A stretch of DNA of 64,000 nucleotides from contig NZ_JGYN01000030.1 in the NCBI RefSeq assembly GCF_000741165.1, forward strand, positions 310,001 through 374,000, in the 5' to 3' direction. The notes beneath the pieces are model-generated. The model was not told the DNA's origin and searched no databases. It saw nothing but the letters and a program-made list of their open reading frames with translations. The position numbers were made by a program, and so were the translations under genes. Below, one piece after another: positions 28,042 to 35,975 of the stretch (its first letter is position 1; each line of letters opens with the position of its first letter). Source of the stretch: Bifidobacterium biavatii DSM 23969 (lineage in GTDB: Bacteria > Actinomycetota > Actinomycetes > Actinomycetales > Bifidobacteriaceae).

Positions 28042-28142
28042 GATTTTATTTGACGAGTAACCCGGCAAAAATGCCTCCGAACCGCAAAAACGTTGATTTT
28101 CCAACGATTTTTTATTTGACGGTTATTTGACGGTTATTTGAC
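28042..28142. repeat. right 101-bp direct repeat flanking the AlbA_2 gene
   Basis: Same length and orientation as 26319-26419, with 93 of 101 bases identical. An extra TTTATTTGACG unit lies just upstream (28032-28042), giving five units here against four on the left. From start to start the two repeats are 1723 bases apart. The gap from 27967 otherwise shows only a GGTGCCGGCACC palindrome near 27984. Confidence 0.9.
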
Positions 28143-28224
28143 ACTCACCGCGGCAGGACGGCCGCTCCGCCGCGCGCGACCGAGCGCGGCGCACGGCCCC
28201 GGCACGCAGTACCATTGCCAGTAG

Positions 28225-28238
28225 TTACCAATTGGGAA
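28225..28238. promoter_or_regulatory. possible operator upstream of the alpha-glucosidase
   Basis: TTACCAATTGGGAA is palindromic at 12 of 14 positions, 46 bases before the start. The centre is AATT rather than CG, so membership of the LacI group is uncertain. Confidence 0.3.
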
Positions 28239-28283
28239 CCACGGACACCACCATCCGGTCAACACAGATTAAAGGAGATCATC

Positions 28284-30161
28284 ATGCGCCACGAATGGCT
28301 CAAGGACGCCGTGTTTTACGAGGTCTATCCGCAGTCGTTCCAGGACTCGAACGCGGACGGCATCGGCGACTTCGCCGGCATCGTCAGCAGACTCGACCAT
28401 ATCGCGAACCTCGGCTGCAACGCGATCTGGATCAACCCGTGCTTCGACTCGTCGTTCTACGACGCCGGTTACGACGTGCGCGACTACTACAAGACGGCCG
28501 CACGCTACGGCAGCAACGCGGACCTGCGCAACCTGTTCGACGAAGCGCACCGCCGCGGCATCCGCGTGCTGCTCGACCTCGTGCCCGGGCACACGGCCGT
28601 CGACAACCCGTGGTTCGCTGAATCATGCAAGGACGAGCGCAACGCGTGGACCGACCGGTACATCTGGCGGCCGATGACCCAGTCCCCCGACCTCAACTCG
28701 CCGTATCAGTCGATCCGCGGCTTCATGGGCGGCATCGCGGAACGCCCCGACGCGGCCGCTGTCAACTGCTTCTCCACACAGGTGTGCCTCAACTACGGCT
28801 TCGGCACCGTGACCGAAGACTGGCAGTTCGCCGCCGACTCGCCCGAGGCGGAAGGCGGCCGGCTGCTGCTCGAGGACATCATGGACTTCTGGCTCGGCCT
28901 CGGCTGCGACGGATTCCGCGTGGACATGGCCGCCAGCCTCGTCAAGGAGGACACCCCCGACCACCAATGGACGTCGCTGCTGTGGAGGCGCATACGTGAG
29001 CATCTTGACCGGACGCACCCGGACGCGGTGCTCGTCTCCGAATGGGGTAACCCGCAGGAGGCGCTGCACGCCGGATTCGACATGGACTTCCTGCTGCACT
29101 TCGGCCCCTCGCACTATCTCGACCTGTTCCGCGAGAATCCTTGGTTTTCCGCGGCTGCGGCAGCTGCCGGCACTGGTAACGTGCGCGAGTTCGTCGACGC
29201 GTACCGCGCGATGGCTGACGGTACGGCCGGCAAGGGATACATCTGCATCCCGTCCGGCAACCATGACATGGTTCGCATGCGCGACACCCTCACGCCCGAC
29301 GAGATGAAGCTCGCGTTCGCGTTCCTGATGACGATGCCCGGCTGCCCGTTCGTGTACTACGGCGACGAGATCGGCATGGCGTACGTGCACGGCCTGCGTT
29401 CGAAGGAGGGTGGATACGAGCGCACTGGCGCGCGCACGCCGATGCAGTGGGACGATTCGACCAACGCCGGATTCTCCGCCGCCCGCCGCGGCGACCTGTA
29501 CCTGCCGCTCGACGACGGCACCGATCACGCCGATCTCGCCGACACCGGCGAGCGCATCGCCGCGCGGCTGCGGGACGGCGATACGAGTGCCGTTTCGACC
29601 GAGAACGCTGGTTCGTCCGAGAACGCCGGCTCGGTCGCAACCGCGGGCGGAACCAGCGCGACCGCAGCCACGTCCAACGCCACGTCCGACGCCGTCGCAG
29701 CTGCCGCAACGCGAGTCGGCACCGCTGCCGCGCGCCCGAACGTGGCCGCGCAGACCGGCGATCCGTCGTCGCTGCTGGAAACCGTGCGATCGCTGATCGC
29801 GCTGCGTCACGCGCACCCCGCGCTGCAGGCCGACAGCGACGTGCGATTCCTGTACGTCGAAGACCACGCCTATCCGCTCGTCTACGAGCGCACGGCGCAG
29901 GCTGCGGGCTGCGCAGCTGGCACCGCAGCCGCCGACAATCCGGACGGTGCCGCAGACGCCGACACCATCACAGCAGCCGCCGGCGAGCGCATCGTCGTCG
30001 CGATCAACCCGTCCGGCACGGACGCGACCTGCCCGCTGGAATCGGCCCCGGGCGCGGTTCTGCACGTCGTGAGCCACTCCCCCGCCAACGCGGCCTCCGC
30101 CACGTGGACCAACGGCACCCTCACCGTCCCCGCCGGCTCCGCCACGATTTTCGTGGCCTGA
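28284..30161 (+). CDS. GH13 alpha-glucosidase with low-complexity insertion
   Basis: A 625-residue GH13 enzyme that should hydrolyse alpha-glucosides such as maltose, isomaltose or sucrose in the cytoplasm. Catalytic residues are visible: nucleophile Asp214 (GFRVDMA), acid/base Glu253 (LVSEWGN) and Asp328 (SGNHDM). The ATG at 28284 (MRHEWLKDAVFYEVYPQSF) has AAAGGAG upstream. Between the barrel and the C-terminal beta-domain is an Ala/Ser/Thr-rich insertion at about residues 430-500, followed by a second Ala-rich stretch near 545-570; both look like loop expansions. It is near sucrose phosphorylase and a YesL-like gene. Exo-oligo-1,6-glucosidase or a transglycosylating activity cannot be excluded. 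Confidence 0.85.
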   Translation: MRHEWLKDAVFYEVYPQSFQDSNADGIGDFAGIVSRLDHIANLGCNAIWINPCFDSSFYDAGYDVRDYYKTAARYGSNADLRNLFDEAHRRGIRVLLDLVPGHTAVDNPWFAESCKDERNAWTDRYIWRPMTQSPDLNSPYQSIRGFMGGIAERPDAAAVNCFSTQVCLNYGFGTVTEDWQFAADSPEAEGGRLLLEDIMDFWLGLGCDGFRVDMAASLVKEDTPDHQWTSLLWRRIREHLDRTHPDAVLVSEWGNPQEALHAGFDMDFLLHFGPSHYLDLFRENPWFSAAAAAAGTGNVREFVDAYRAMADGTAGKGYICIPSGNHDMVRMRDTLTPDEMKLAFAFLMTMPGCPFVYYGDEIGMAYVHGLRSKEGGYERTGARTPMQWDDSTNAGFSAARRGDLYLPLDDGTDHADLADTGERIAARLRDGDTSAVSTENAGSSENAGSVATAGGTSATAATSNATSDAVAAAATRVGTAAARPNVAAQTGDPSSLLETVRSLIALRHAHPALQADSDVRFLYVEDHAYPLVYERTAQAAGCAAGTAAADNPDGAADADTITAAAGERIVVAINPSGTDATCPLESAPGAVLHVVSHSPANAASATWTNGTLTVPAGSATIFVA

Positions 30162-30189
30162 TGTAACGCGTCCCGCATCGTCAACGCAC

Positions 30190-30388
30190 GTTATCGGAAT
30201 CGGCCTGCGGCCGATACTGTGCTGTTGGCGGCGCGTTCGCGCCGCGTCTCTCCCTCAGTCTCGCTGCGCTCGACAGCTCCCTCATCAGAGGGAGCTCCTG
30301 TGACTCCCATGCTATCGCGGGAATGTGGTGCGGCGGCTGTACAGCCACCGTCGGCAATACTGCATCGACCGTAGGCCGATTCCGTAAC
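30190..30388. repeat. 199-bp element with long imperfect inverted ends around REP copy C
   Basis: GTTATCGGAATCGGCCTGCG at 30190 and the reverse complement of 30388-30359, GTTACGGAATCGGCCTACGG, match over about 30 bases with a one-base gap and few substitutions. The REP-like repeat lies between them. The arrangement recalls the MITE-like element at 18218, but no target duplication is evident. Confidence 0.5.
30248..30295. repeat. REP-like double hairpin, copy C
   Basis: CTCTCCCTCAGTC - TCGCTGCGCTC - GACAGCTCCCTC - ATCA - GAGGGAGC. Same two-hairpin plan as the other three copies. Confidence 0.65.
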
Positions 30389-30430
30389 GACGCAGCAGCC
30401 TCATAACGCATTCCGCAAATACAGGTTCCC

Positions 30431-31132
30431 TCAGTCGCGCCGGATGGGGCGGTATTTGGCGTCGACTTCGCCGTCGAGACGCTGGAAGACGGGGTTGTAG
30501 AGCCAGGCGCAGCAGTATTCGGGCAAGGTGATGCCGAGAATGATGATGAACGGGATCACGTACACGAACCACTGCATGTAGGCGAGCGCGAACACGACCA
30601 GGATCACGATCTCGCACAACGTGCGCGGGAAACAGCCGACGGCGAGCGACGCGGCGTTCTTCGCATGACCGCCGACCGTATTCTCGTAGCGCGACAGCAT
30701 CGGGAAATACCATTGCGCGAACCCGACGAGCAGCACGCCGACGAGCGCAAGAAACGCGAACATCATGCGGCGCTGTCCGGACGGCATCTGCAGCGTGACG
30801 AACACGTCGACCGTCATCACGACGATCGCGAGCAGCAGCACCGCCCACACGGCCGTCGCCTGCTTGAAATTCCGTTTGAACGACGCGAAGAACTGGCGGG
30901 AAATGTACGTTTCCTCATGGCGGATCATGCGCCACAACACGGTGTGCATGGCGGTGAGCGACGCGCCCGCGGTCACGATCGGCAGGCAGCACAGCAGCGT
31001 GAGCAGGTTGAGCTGGATCAGGTCGAACACCACGCCCATGAAGCGGAAGAACATGTTGTCCTGGTCGAACACTTTGGTCATGGTTGATTGATTCGACTGG
31101 CCCGATCGGCCGTTGCGAGATTCATCAGACAT
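30431..31132 (-). CDS. YesL-like (DUF624) membrane protein
   Basis: A 233-residue integral membrane protein with about five to six helices and the DUF624 pattern (MGVVFDLIQLNLLTLLCCLPIVTAGASLTAMH and a conserved R-x-E-E motif, MIRHEETY, after helix 2). Members of this family are found next to carbohydrate ABC importers and glycosidases in Firmicutes and Actinobacteria; their role is unknown. The start at 31132 has AGGA eight bases upstream; the later ATG at 31081 has none. It lies convergent to the alpha-glucosidase and downstream of sucrose phosphorylase on the same strand, but with a terminator and a REP-like repeat between, so it is probably transcribed separately. Confidence 0.75.
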   Translation of the reverse strand: MSDESRNGRSGQSNQSTMTKVFDQDNMFFRFMGVVFDLIQLNLLTLLCCLPIVTAGASLTAMHTVLWRMIRHEETYISRQFFASFKRNFKQATAVWAVLLLAIVVMTVDVFVTLQMPSGQRRMMFAFLALVGVLLVGFAQWYFPMLSRYENTVGGHAKNAASLAVGCFPRTLCEIVILVVFALAYMQWFVYVIPFIIILGITLPEYCCAWLYNPVFQRLDGEVDAKYRPIRRD

Positions 31133-31215
31133 ACGTCAATCCTAGCCTTCACTTGTGCATGTGCCGTCCGGGCACACCGATTGGATGCCGTACTTGTATT
31201 AAGGCAATGGGTGCA

Positions 31216-31262
31216 ACTACCCCTCAGTCGGCTTCGCCGACAGCTCCCCTGGCAAGGGGAGC
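31216..31262. repeat. REP-like double hairpin, copy D
   Basis: CTACCCCTCAGTC - GGCTTCGCC - GACAGCTCCCCT - GGCA - AGGGGAGC. It lies just past the terminator of sucrose phosphorylase. Confidence 0.7.
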
Positions 31263-31284
31263 CAAGACTAAAAGAACGGAAAAC

Positions 31285-31331
31285 GGCCGGGATGACCAGC
31301 GCCGGAGCGCTCTCGTCAGGTCATCCCGGCC
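31285..31331 (-). terminator. terminator of sucrose phosphorylase
   Basis: GGCCGGGATGACC (31285-31297) pairs perfectly with GGTCATCCCGGCC (31319-31331), 21-base loop, followed on the minus strand by a T-rich GTTTTCCGTTCTTTT. Confidence 0.8.
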
Positions 31332-31429
31332 ACGTTGCGATCGGTGCGAGCAGGCGCGCCGGACCGGTCGACGATCCGCAATCCGCTCGGGACGAGGCGA
31401 GCTGCGAATCGCCGCCGTTACGGGGACCG

Positions 31430-32965
31430 TCAGGCCGCGACCGGCGGGTTCGCGATCAGATCGTCGGTTTCGTGCTCGCCGGCGGCGTCCGTCCAGCGCA
31501 GCGTGACGATCGACGCGTCGACGTCCGCGCCGACGCCGCCGCGAGCCGGCTCGAACACGAGCTCGGCGCGCGACGCGACCGCGCCGTCGTCGCCGGTCAG
31601 CGTCCACGTCATCGTCAGCGCACGATCACCGTCGGCCGCGTACGTGAACTCGCCGTCGAACGCGGGCAGTTCGTTGCGGAAACGGCACAGCGCGTTGAGC
31701 GACTGCACGACCGGACGTTTGAGCTGCTCGTCGACCTCGGCGGTCGAATAATAGTGGCGATTGATGTCGCGGCCCACGTTCGTGCGGTGCAGCAGGTCCA
31801 TGTCGTTCGCGCCGGCGAGCGCACCAACGTAGTACACCTGCGGCACGCCGGGCAGGAAGAACTGGACGGCGCGCGTGGCGATGTAGTGCTGGTCGTTGCG
31901 GCCGAGCGCGGAGTAGTACGTGCTGTTGACCTGATAGAGGTCGAGGTTGGATGCGGCCGCGCCGGTCGCTGCCTGCGATTCGCCGTGCGTGTTCTGGTGG
32001 ATCGTGTTGACGAGATTGTCGACGTCGTCGTCGGGCACGAGTCCCTTGAGCGAACGGTCGAGCTGGTCGGAGCCGATGTCGATCACGCCGATGCCGTCGT
32101 GCGTGTCGAGCACGGTGACGGCGTTGTTCGGACGCACGTCGACCCAGTGGGCGAGCGCATCGGTGCGGCCGGTGAAGATCGAATGCAGGAGCAGCGGCGG
32201 CAGGGCGAAGTCGTACACGCGGTCGACCTTGTGAGCGATTTCGACCTGCTTCTTGTAGTACGAGTGGACTTCAATGAGCGTTTCGAGGCCGCGGCTCTCG
32301 CCTTCCTGCTTGATGCGTTCGATGAGCTGGAAGGACTTCGGGGTCATGAAACAGCTGGAATGGTTATCCTTGGCACCGTAGCCGACCGCGTCGAGTCGGA
32401 TGGACTTGACGTGGCTCTCGGACAGGTGGTCGAGGATGGACAGCAGGTAGTCCCAGCCTTCTTTGGAATCGGTGTCGATGTCGACCTGCTGCGGCGTGAA
32501 CGTGGTCCACACGAGGCGCGTCTTGCCGGCCCACGTGTAGTGGGTGAACGGCAGGCCCGGGCGCGGACGGTAGATGCCGGCAAGCTGTTCTTCGGTGGCA
32601 CCGTCGGGGAACACGGTGCTCATGGTGAGGAACATGCGGTAGTACGGGCTGTTTTCGCCGTTCTTCATGACGTCTTGGAACTGCTTGGATTCCCAGCTCA
32701 TGTGGTTGACGATCGTGTCGACCATGATGTCGTGGGTCTTGGCGAGTTCGGCGATGTCATCCCAGTCGCCAAGGCGCGGGTCGACTTGCGTGTGGTCGAT
32801 CGGGTCGAAGCCGGCGTCGGCGCCGTCGAACGGGGTGAAGAATGGCAGGATGTGCACGCCTTCGTACACTCCCTGGAAACGGGTGCGCAGAATGTCGGTG
32901 AGCGACTTGATGGTGCCGTCGCCAAGGCGATCGGCGTAGGTGATGAGTTGGACCTTGTTCTTCAT
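31430..32965 (-). CDS. sucrose phosphorylase (GH13_18)
   Basis: A 511-residue sucrose phosphorylase: sucrose + phosphate gives alpha-glucose 1-phosphate + fructose, saving one ATP before the bifid shunt. Nucleophile Asp192 (SIRLDAVGYG), acid/base Glu232 (LIEVHSYY) and Asp290 (DTHDGIG) fall at the same numbers as in the Bifidobacterium adolescentis enzyme; the length is also typical. The ATG at 32965 has AGGAGG upstream. The promoter is near consensus, with a TCGAACCGGTTCGA operator filling most of the spacer, identical to those at the ABC importer-GH172 operon; it is therefore predicted to be co-repressed with fructoside uptake. It is followed by a strong terminator, so it is monocistronic. 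Confidence 0.95.
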   Translation of the reverse strand: MKNKVQLITYADRLGDGTIKSLTDILRTRFQGVYEGVHILPFFTPFDGADAGFDPIDHTQVDPRLGDWDDIAELAKTHDIMVDTIVNHMSWESKQFQDVMKNGENSPYYRMFLTMSTVFPDGATEEQLAGIYRPRPGLPFTHYTWAGKTRLVWTTFTPQQVDIDTDSKEGWDYLLSILDHLSESHVKSIRLDAVGYGAKDNHSSCFMTPKSFQLIERIKQEGESRGLETLIEVHSYYKKQVEIAHKVDRVYDFALPPLLLHSIFTGRTDALAHWVDVRPNNAVTVLDTHDGIGVIDIGSDQLDRSLKGLVPDDDVDNLVNTIHQNTHGESQAATGAAASNLDLYQVNSTYYSALGRNDQHYIATRAVQFFLPGVPQVYYVGALAGANDMDLLHRTNVGRDINRHYYSTAEVDEQLKRPVVQSLNALCRFRNELPAFDGEFTYAADGDRALTMTWTLTGDDGAVASRAELVFEPARGGVGADVDASIVTLRWTDAAGEHETDDLIANPPVAA

Positions 32966-33027
32966 GGGACCTCCTTCTATTGACTGGTCTCAGTGCCGTT
33001 CCTTGGTCTCCCCCAAACGGCCAGTCC

Positions 33028-33056
33028 ATTGTATCGAACCGGTTCGAGAGTGTCAA
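33028..33056 (-). promoter_or_regulatory. sucrose phosphorylase promoter with operator in the spacer
   Basis: Minus strand: -35 TTGACA (33056-33051), 17-base spacer, -10 TACAAT (33033-33028). TCGAACCGGTTCGA occupies 33034-33047, directly against the -10. Binding would block RNA polymerase. Confidence 0.88.
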
Positions 33057-33135
33057 AAGTCCCTGCGTTCCGCATTGCAGGGTGCATTGCGCGCGTATTG
33101 CGTTCAGCCCCGAATCGATCCTCATGATTCGCGCG

Positions 33136-33440
33136 GCAAAACGGACAGACCATCACCGCCTTGCCCCGCGAGGAGTCCTCTCAGCGAGGCAAGGTGACGA
33201 AGATCTATCCGATTTGCCATGCCAAGCATCCCCAGCGCGGCAACATGAGCAGCCCTTCGCCAAACTGCTACGCTGGAAGACCCCTCCGCGAAGCAAAACA
33301 ACGAAGGCCTATCCGATTCACCACGCTCAGAATGCTTAGCGTGGCAAATCGGATAGACCTTCGTGGAAATACCTCGCTGGAGACCGCGTCAGCGTGGCAC
33401 ATCGGAGAGAATCCATCCGACATACCACGCGGCAGGCCGT
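33136..33440. repeat. cluster of related palindromic repeats
   Basis: A module of the form CGAAGRTCTATCCGATTTGCCACGC recurs: 33198-33222, 33302-33327, inverted at 33338-33363, and degenerately at about 33403-33430. The copies at 33302-33327 and 33338-33363 form a hairpin with 23 of 26 paired positions and a 10-base loop. A separate CCTTGCC/GGCAAGG hairpin lies near 33158-33194. No open frame is supported in this 437-base gap. Confidence 0.6.
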
Positions 33441-33484
33441 CAACGATGCGCCCGCGGGAACGGAGGACCGTGCGAATGGAACGG

Positions 33485-34516
33485 TCAGCGGCTGCGGCGG
33501 CGCATGAGGATGATGATCGCGACCGACACAAGCGCGGTAGCGACGACGGCCGGCAGGATGATGGCGGCGCCGGTGTTGCCGATCGGCGGCTTGTTGGTGG
33601 TCGTCGTGCTCGTCGGCGGAGTGTTGGTCGGCGGCGTATTGGTCGGAGGCGTCGTCGGCGGAGTGGTCGGCGGGGTTTCGGGCGGCGTGCTCGGCGGCGT
33701 GTACGTGTTCGTGATCGTCAGCACGTCGTTCTCGCGATCGATCAGCACCGTGTAGTCGTCCGGCACGGCCTTCTCGACGACCTGCCAATCGTAACCGGCC
33801 GGCAGCTCGGTCCATTCGTGCGCCCAGCCGTTCTCCTCGTTCAGTTCGGCCTCGGCGTACACCTTGCCGTCCTGCAGCAGCTGCACGACGATCTTCGACG
33901 GACGCACCTTGTCGGAATCGTTCTTCCAGACCTTGACGACCTTCTTCTTCACGGTTTCGGTCGGCGGGGTCGGCGTGGTTGAGCATTCGGTCTTCGCGTA
34001 CATGGTGACGTCCATCGTCTGCGATGCACCGCCGTCGTTGCTGTTGACGGCAGCGGGCAGCGAGATCAGCGAAGCCGCGGCGCGGCAGGTGAGCGTACCG
34101 TCGTCGTACTTGCCAAACACGATCAGGTACAGGCCCTTAGCGAGACCGGAGAATGACGCCGTTCCAGCCACCCCCGTGACGCCGGTGGGATCCGCGGCAA
34201 TGTTCTGCTGATCGATGTACACGGACAGCGTCTCCGCAAGCTTGCGATACGTGTCGGCGGAAGCGTTGAACACGTTCCAGTCGACCGCAGCATCCTTGAA
34301 ATCGGCGGTAGGCGCGAACGCTTTCTCTCCCCAGTCGGCAACGTGATACACGTTCACGTCGACGCCGGCGACCGGCGTATCGCCGTTCTTGTACACGGTC
34401 GTAATCGAGCCGGTTTCGGACAGTTCATCGGCGGCCGCGGTCAACGGCATCATCGTCAGCAGGCAGCTGCCGAACGCCAGTGCCAGCGAGCAGATCATGG
34501 CGACGATGCCGGTCAT
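33485..34516 (-). CDS. Cna_B-type surface protein with C-terminal anchor
   Basis: A 343-residue secreted protein: signal peptide (hydrophobic segment TGIVAMICSLALAFGSCLL), an N-terminal pilin-like region, a Cna_B domain (about residues 195-275; KVWKNDSDKVRPSKIVV to VLTITNTY), a Pro/Thr-rich stalk, then PPIGNTG, a hydrophobic helix and RRRSR. IGNTG stands where LPXTG is expected, so it is either a non-canonical sorting signal or a plain membrane anchor. The start is uncertain: ATG 34516 overlaps the stop (ATGA) of a 26-codon frame with a better ribosome binding site. Cna_B domains often form isopeptide bonds. It could be a minor pilin or adhesin; no sortase gene is nearby. Confidence 0.7.
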   Translation of the reverse strand: MTGIVAMICSLALAFGSCLLTMMPLTAAADELSETGSITTVYKNGDTPVAGVDVNVYHVADWGEKAFAPTADFKDAAVDWNVFNASADTYRKLAETLSVYIDQQNIAADPTGVTGVAGTASFSGLAKGLYLIVFGKYDDGTLTCRAAASLISLPAAVNSNDGGASQTMDVTMYAKTECSTTPTPPTETVKKKVVKVWKNDSDKVRPSKIVVQLLQDGKVYAEAELNEENGWAHEWTELPAGYDWQVVEKAVPDDYTVLIDRENDVLTITNTYTPPSTPPETPPTTPPTTPPTNTPPTNTPPTSTTTTNKPPIGNTGAAIILPAVVATALVSVAIIILMRRRSR

Positions 34517-34593
34517 GCAGCGCGCGTCAAGCTCCATGCACTGCGTCTGACGCTGCATTTGCCGGCCCGAGCGTCGGTCATAGTAGTCTTCAT
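34513..34593 (-). CDS. 26-aa ORF overlapping the surface protein start
   Basis: MKTTMTDARAGKCSVRRSAW and six more residues, with AAGGGA upstream, ending TGA in ATGA where the surface protein frame can start. The peptide is basic like the n-region of a signal peptide, and in a +1/-1 relation to the hydrophobic segment that follows. Either it couples translation to the surface protein or a frameshift has split one original signal peptide. It is not recognised as a product in its own right. Confidence 0.4.
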   Translation of the reverse strand: MKTTMTDARAGKCSVRRSAWSLTRAA

Positions 34594-34738
34594 CGTTCCC
34601 TTGCTTCACTCTTTCGCATTCGCCCCGCGCGCAGGGGGCGTCTCTGCTCCAACGCCCCCAGTCTACGCCGCACCCCCTATGTTCTGCGGGGTTTGGCGCA
34701 AGTTGCCGCGCGAACAAGCGCACGCGACGCGAACGCGC

Positions 34739-35920
34739 TCACATCTGCCGCGCGTTGTCGATGAGCGCGGCCTTGAGGTCGGACTCGATCTGCCGCATCT
34801 TGACCTGCGCGGCCTCGCGGTTCGCCTTGCCTTCCTTCTGGATCTGCACGGTTTCGCGCAGCGTGGCGATGAGCTCGGAGTTGATCTTCTCCAACGTGTC
34901 GATCTCGATCACCGACCGCTGGTTCGCCTTCTCGGCGTCCACGGCCCCGCGGTGCAGCGCCTCGGCGTTGCGCGAGAGCAGCTTGTTGGTCACGTCGTCG
35001 GCCTTGTTCTGCAGGTCGAGCGCGGCCCGCTGGTTCGACAGGCCGAGAGCGATCACCATCTGCGACTTCCACACGGGGATCGTGGTGGAGATGGTCGTGT
35101 CGATCTTGTCGACGATGGTCTGATCGGCGTTCTGGATGATCTTGATCTGCGGCGCGGTCTGCAGCGTGACGACGCTCACGCGGTCGAGGTCGTCGAGCCG
35201 CTTGGCGAACCGGTCGAGCTTCGACTTGAAGTCTTTGAGCACCTGCGCCTGCATCGCGTCGCCGCTCTTGGCCGCCTCGGCCTCCAGCGCGGGCAGCTGG
35301 TTCGCGTTGAAGTCGGCGAGCGCCTTCTTGCCGGCGAGCACGGTGAGCTTGAGTTCGCGGTACTGCTGCGCGTTCTGCTCGTACATGGTGTTGTACATGG
35401 AGATGTCGGCGACGAGCTTGGCCTGCGCCTTTTCGAGTTTGGTGATGATCTCGTCGATCTGCGCGTCGACTTTCTGGTAGCGGCGGCGCAATTTGTCGAT
35501 GGACACGGCGACCTGGCCGAGGATCGGAATCTTGCGGAAGCCGCCGAGTTCGGCCTCGTCGATGGTGGTGAGCATGGTCGCGAGCAGGTCGCCGGCCTCG
35601 CCAGTGTCCTTGGAGCGCGTTTCGGAGAGGATTTCGTCGGCGAACGTGGAGGTGGCGCGCTGCACGTCCTTGCCGTACGACGATTCGATGCCATCGCGCG
35701 TAAAGTCGATGTTGCCGGCGAGCTGGGCGATCTGCTGCTGGTCCGCGGGCGGCAGTTTGGCGATCTGCTGGTCGGGCGTGAGCGCGGCTTCGGCCTTGGC
35801 CTGGTCGGCGGTCGGCACGAGCGAGCCGTTCGGATCGGCGAGCGTGGTTGCGACGGACGCGGACGATGCGGTTGCGCTGTTACCGCCGGCCAGGTCGGCG
35901 AGCGTGATCTGCTTGGTCAT
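34739..35920 (-). CDS. TelA family protein (toxic anion resistance)
   Basis: A 393-residue, largely helical TelA/KlaA-type protein (PF05816), with long coiled-coil segments through about residues 130-380. The family was named for tellurite resistance on plasmids, but chromosomal members are linked to envelope stress and to XpaC-like partners. Start at 35920 with AAAGGAAA upstream; N-terminal 60 residues are low-complexity. It is the last gene of a four-gene operon (VWA lipoprotein, XpaC-like, solute-binding-like, TelA) with overlapping or closely spaced genes, so the four probably act together at the cell envelope. The ligand or stress is not known. Confidence 0.85.
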   Translation of the reverse strand: MTKQITLADLAGGNSATASSASVATTLADPNGSLVPTADQAKAEAALTPDQQIAKLPPADQQQIAQLAGNIDFTRDGIESSYGKDVQRATSTFADEILSETRSKDTGEAGDLLATMLTTIDEAELGGFRKIPILGQVAVSIDKLRRRYQKVDAQIDEIITKLEKAQAKLVADISMYNTMYEQNAQQYRELKLTVLAGKKALADFNANQLPALEAEAAKSGDAMQAQVLKDFKSKLDRFAKRLDDLDRVSVVTLQTAPQIKIIQNADQTIVDKIDTTISTTIPVWKSQMVIALGLSNQRAALDLQNKADDVTNKLLSRNAEALHRGAVDAEKANQRSVIEIDTLEKINSELIATLRETVQIQKEGKANREAAQVKMRQIESDLKAALIDNARQM

Positions 35921-35975
35921 GGTTAGTTTCCTTTCTTTCGTTGCCTTTTCGTTGCCCGGTTGCCGGTTCCCCCAG

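Noticed and set aside
33136..33440. CRISPR array
   Set aside because: The repeated module is palindromic, irregularly spaced and occurs in both orientations; there are no regular spacers or cas genes.
34343..35926. A 527-residue plus-strand frame antisense to telA
   Set aside because: Leu/Val/Asp-rich shadow of the minus-strand gene with no recognisable motif.
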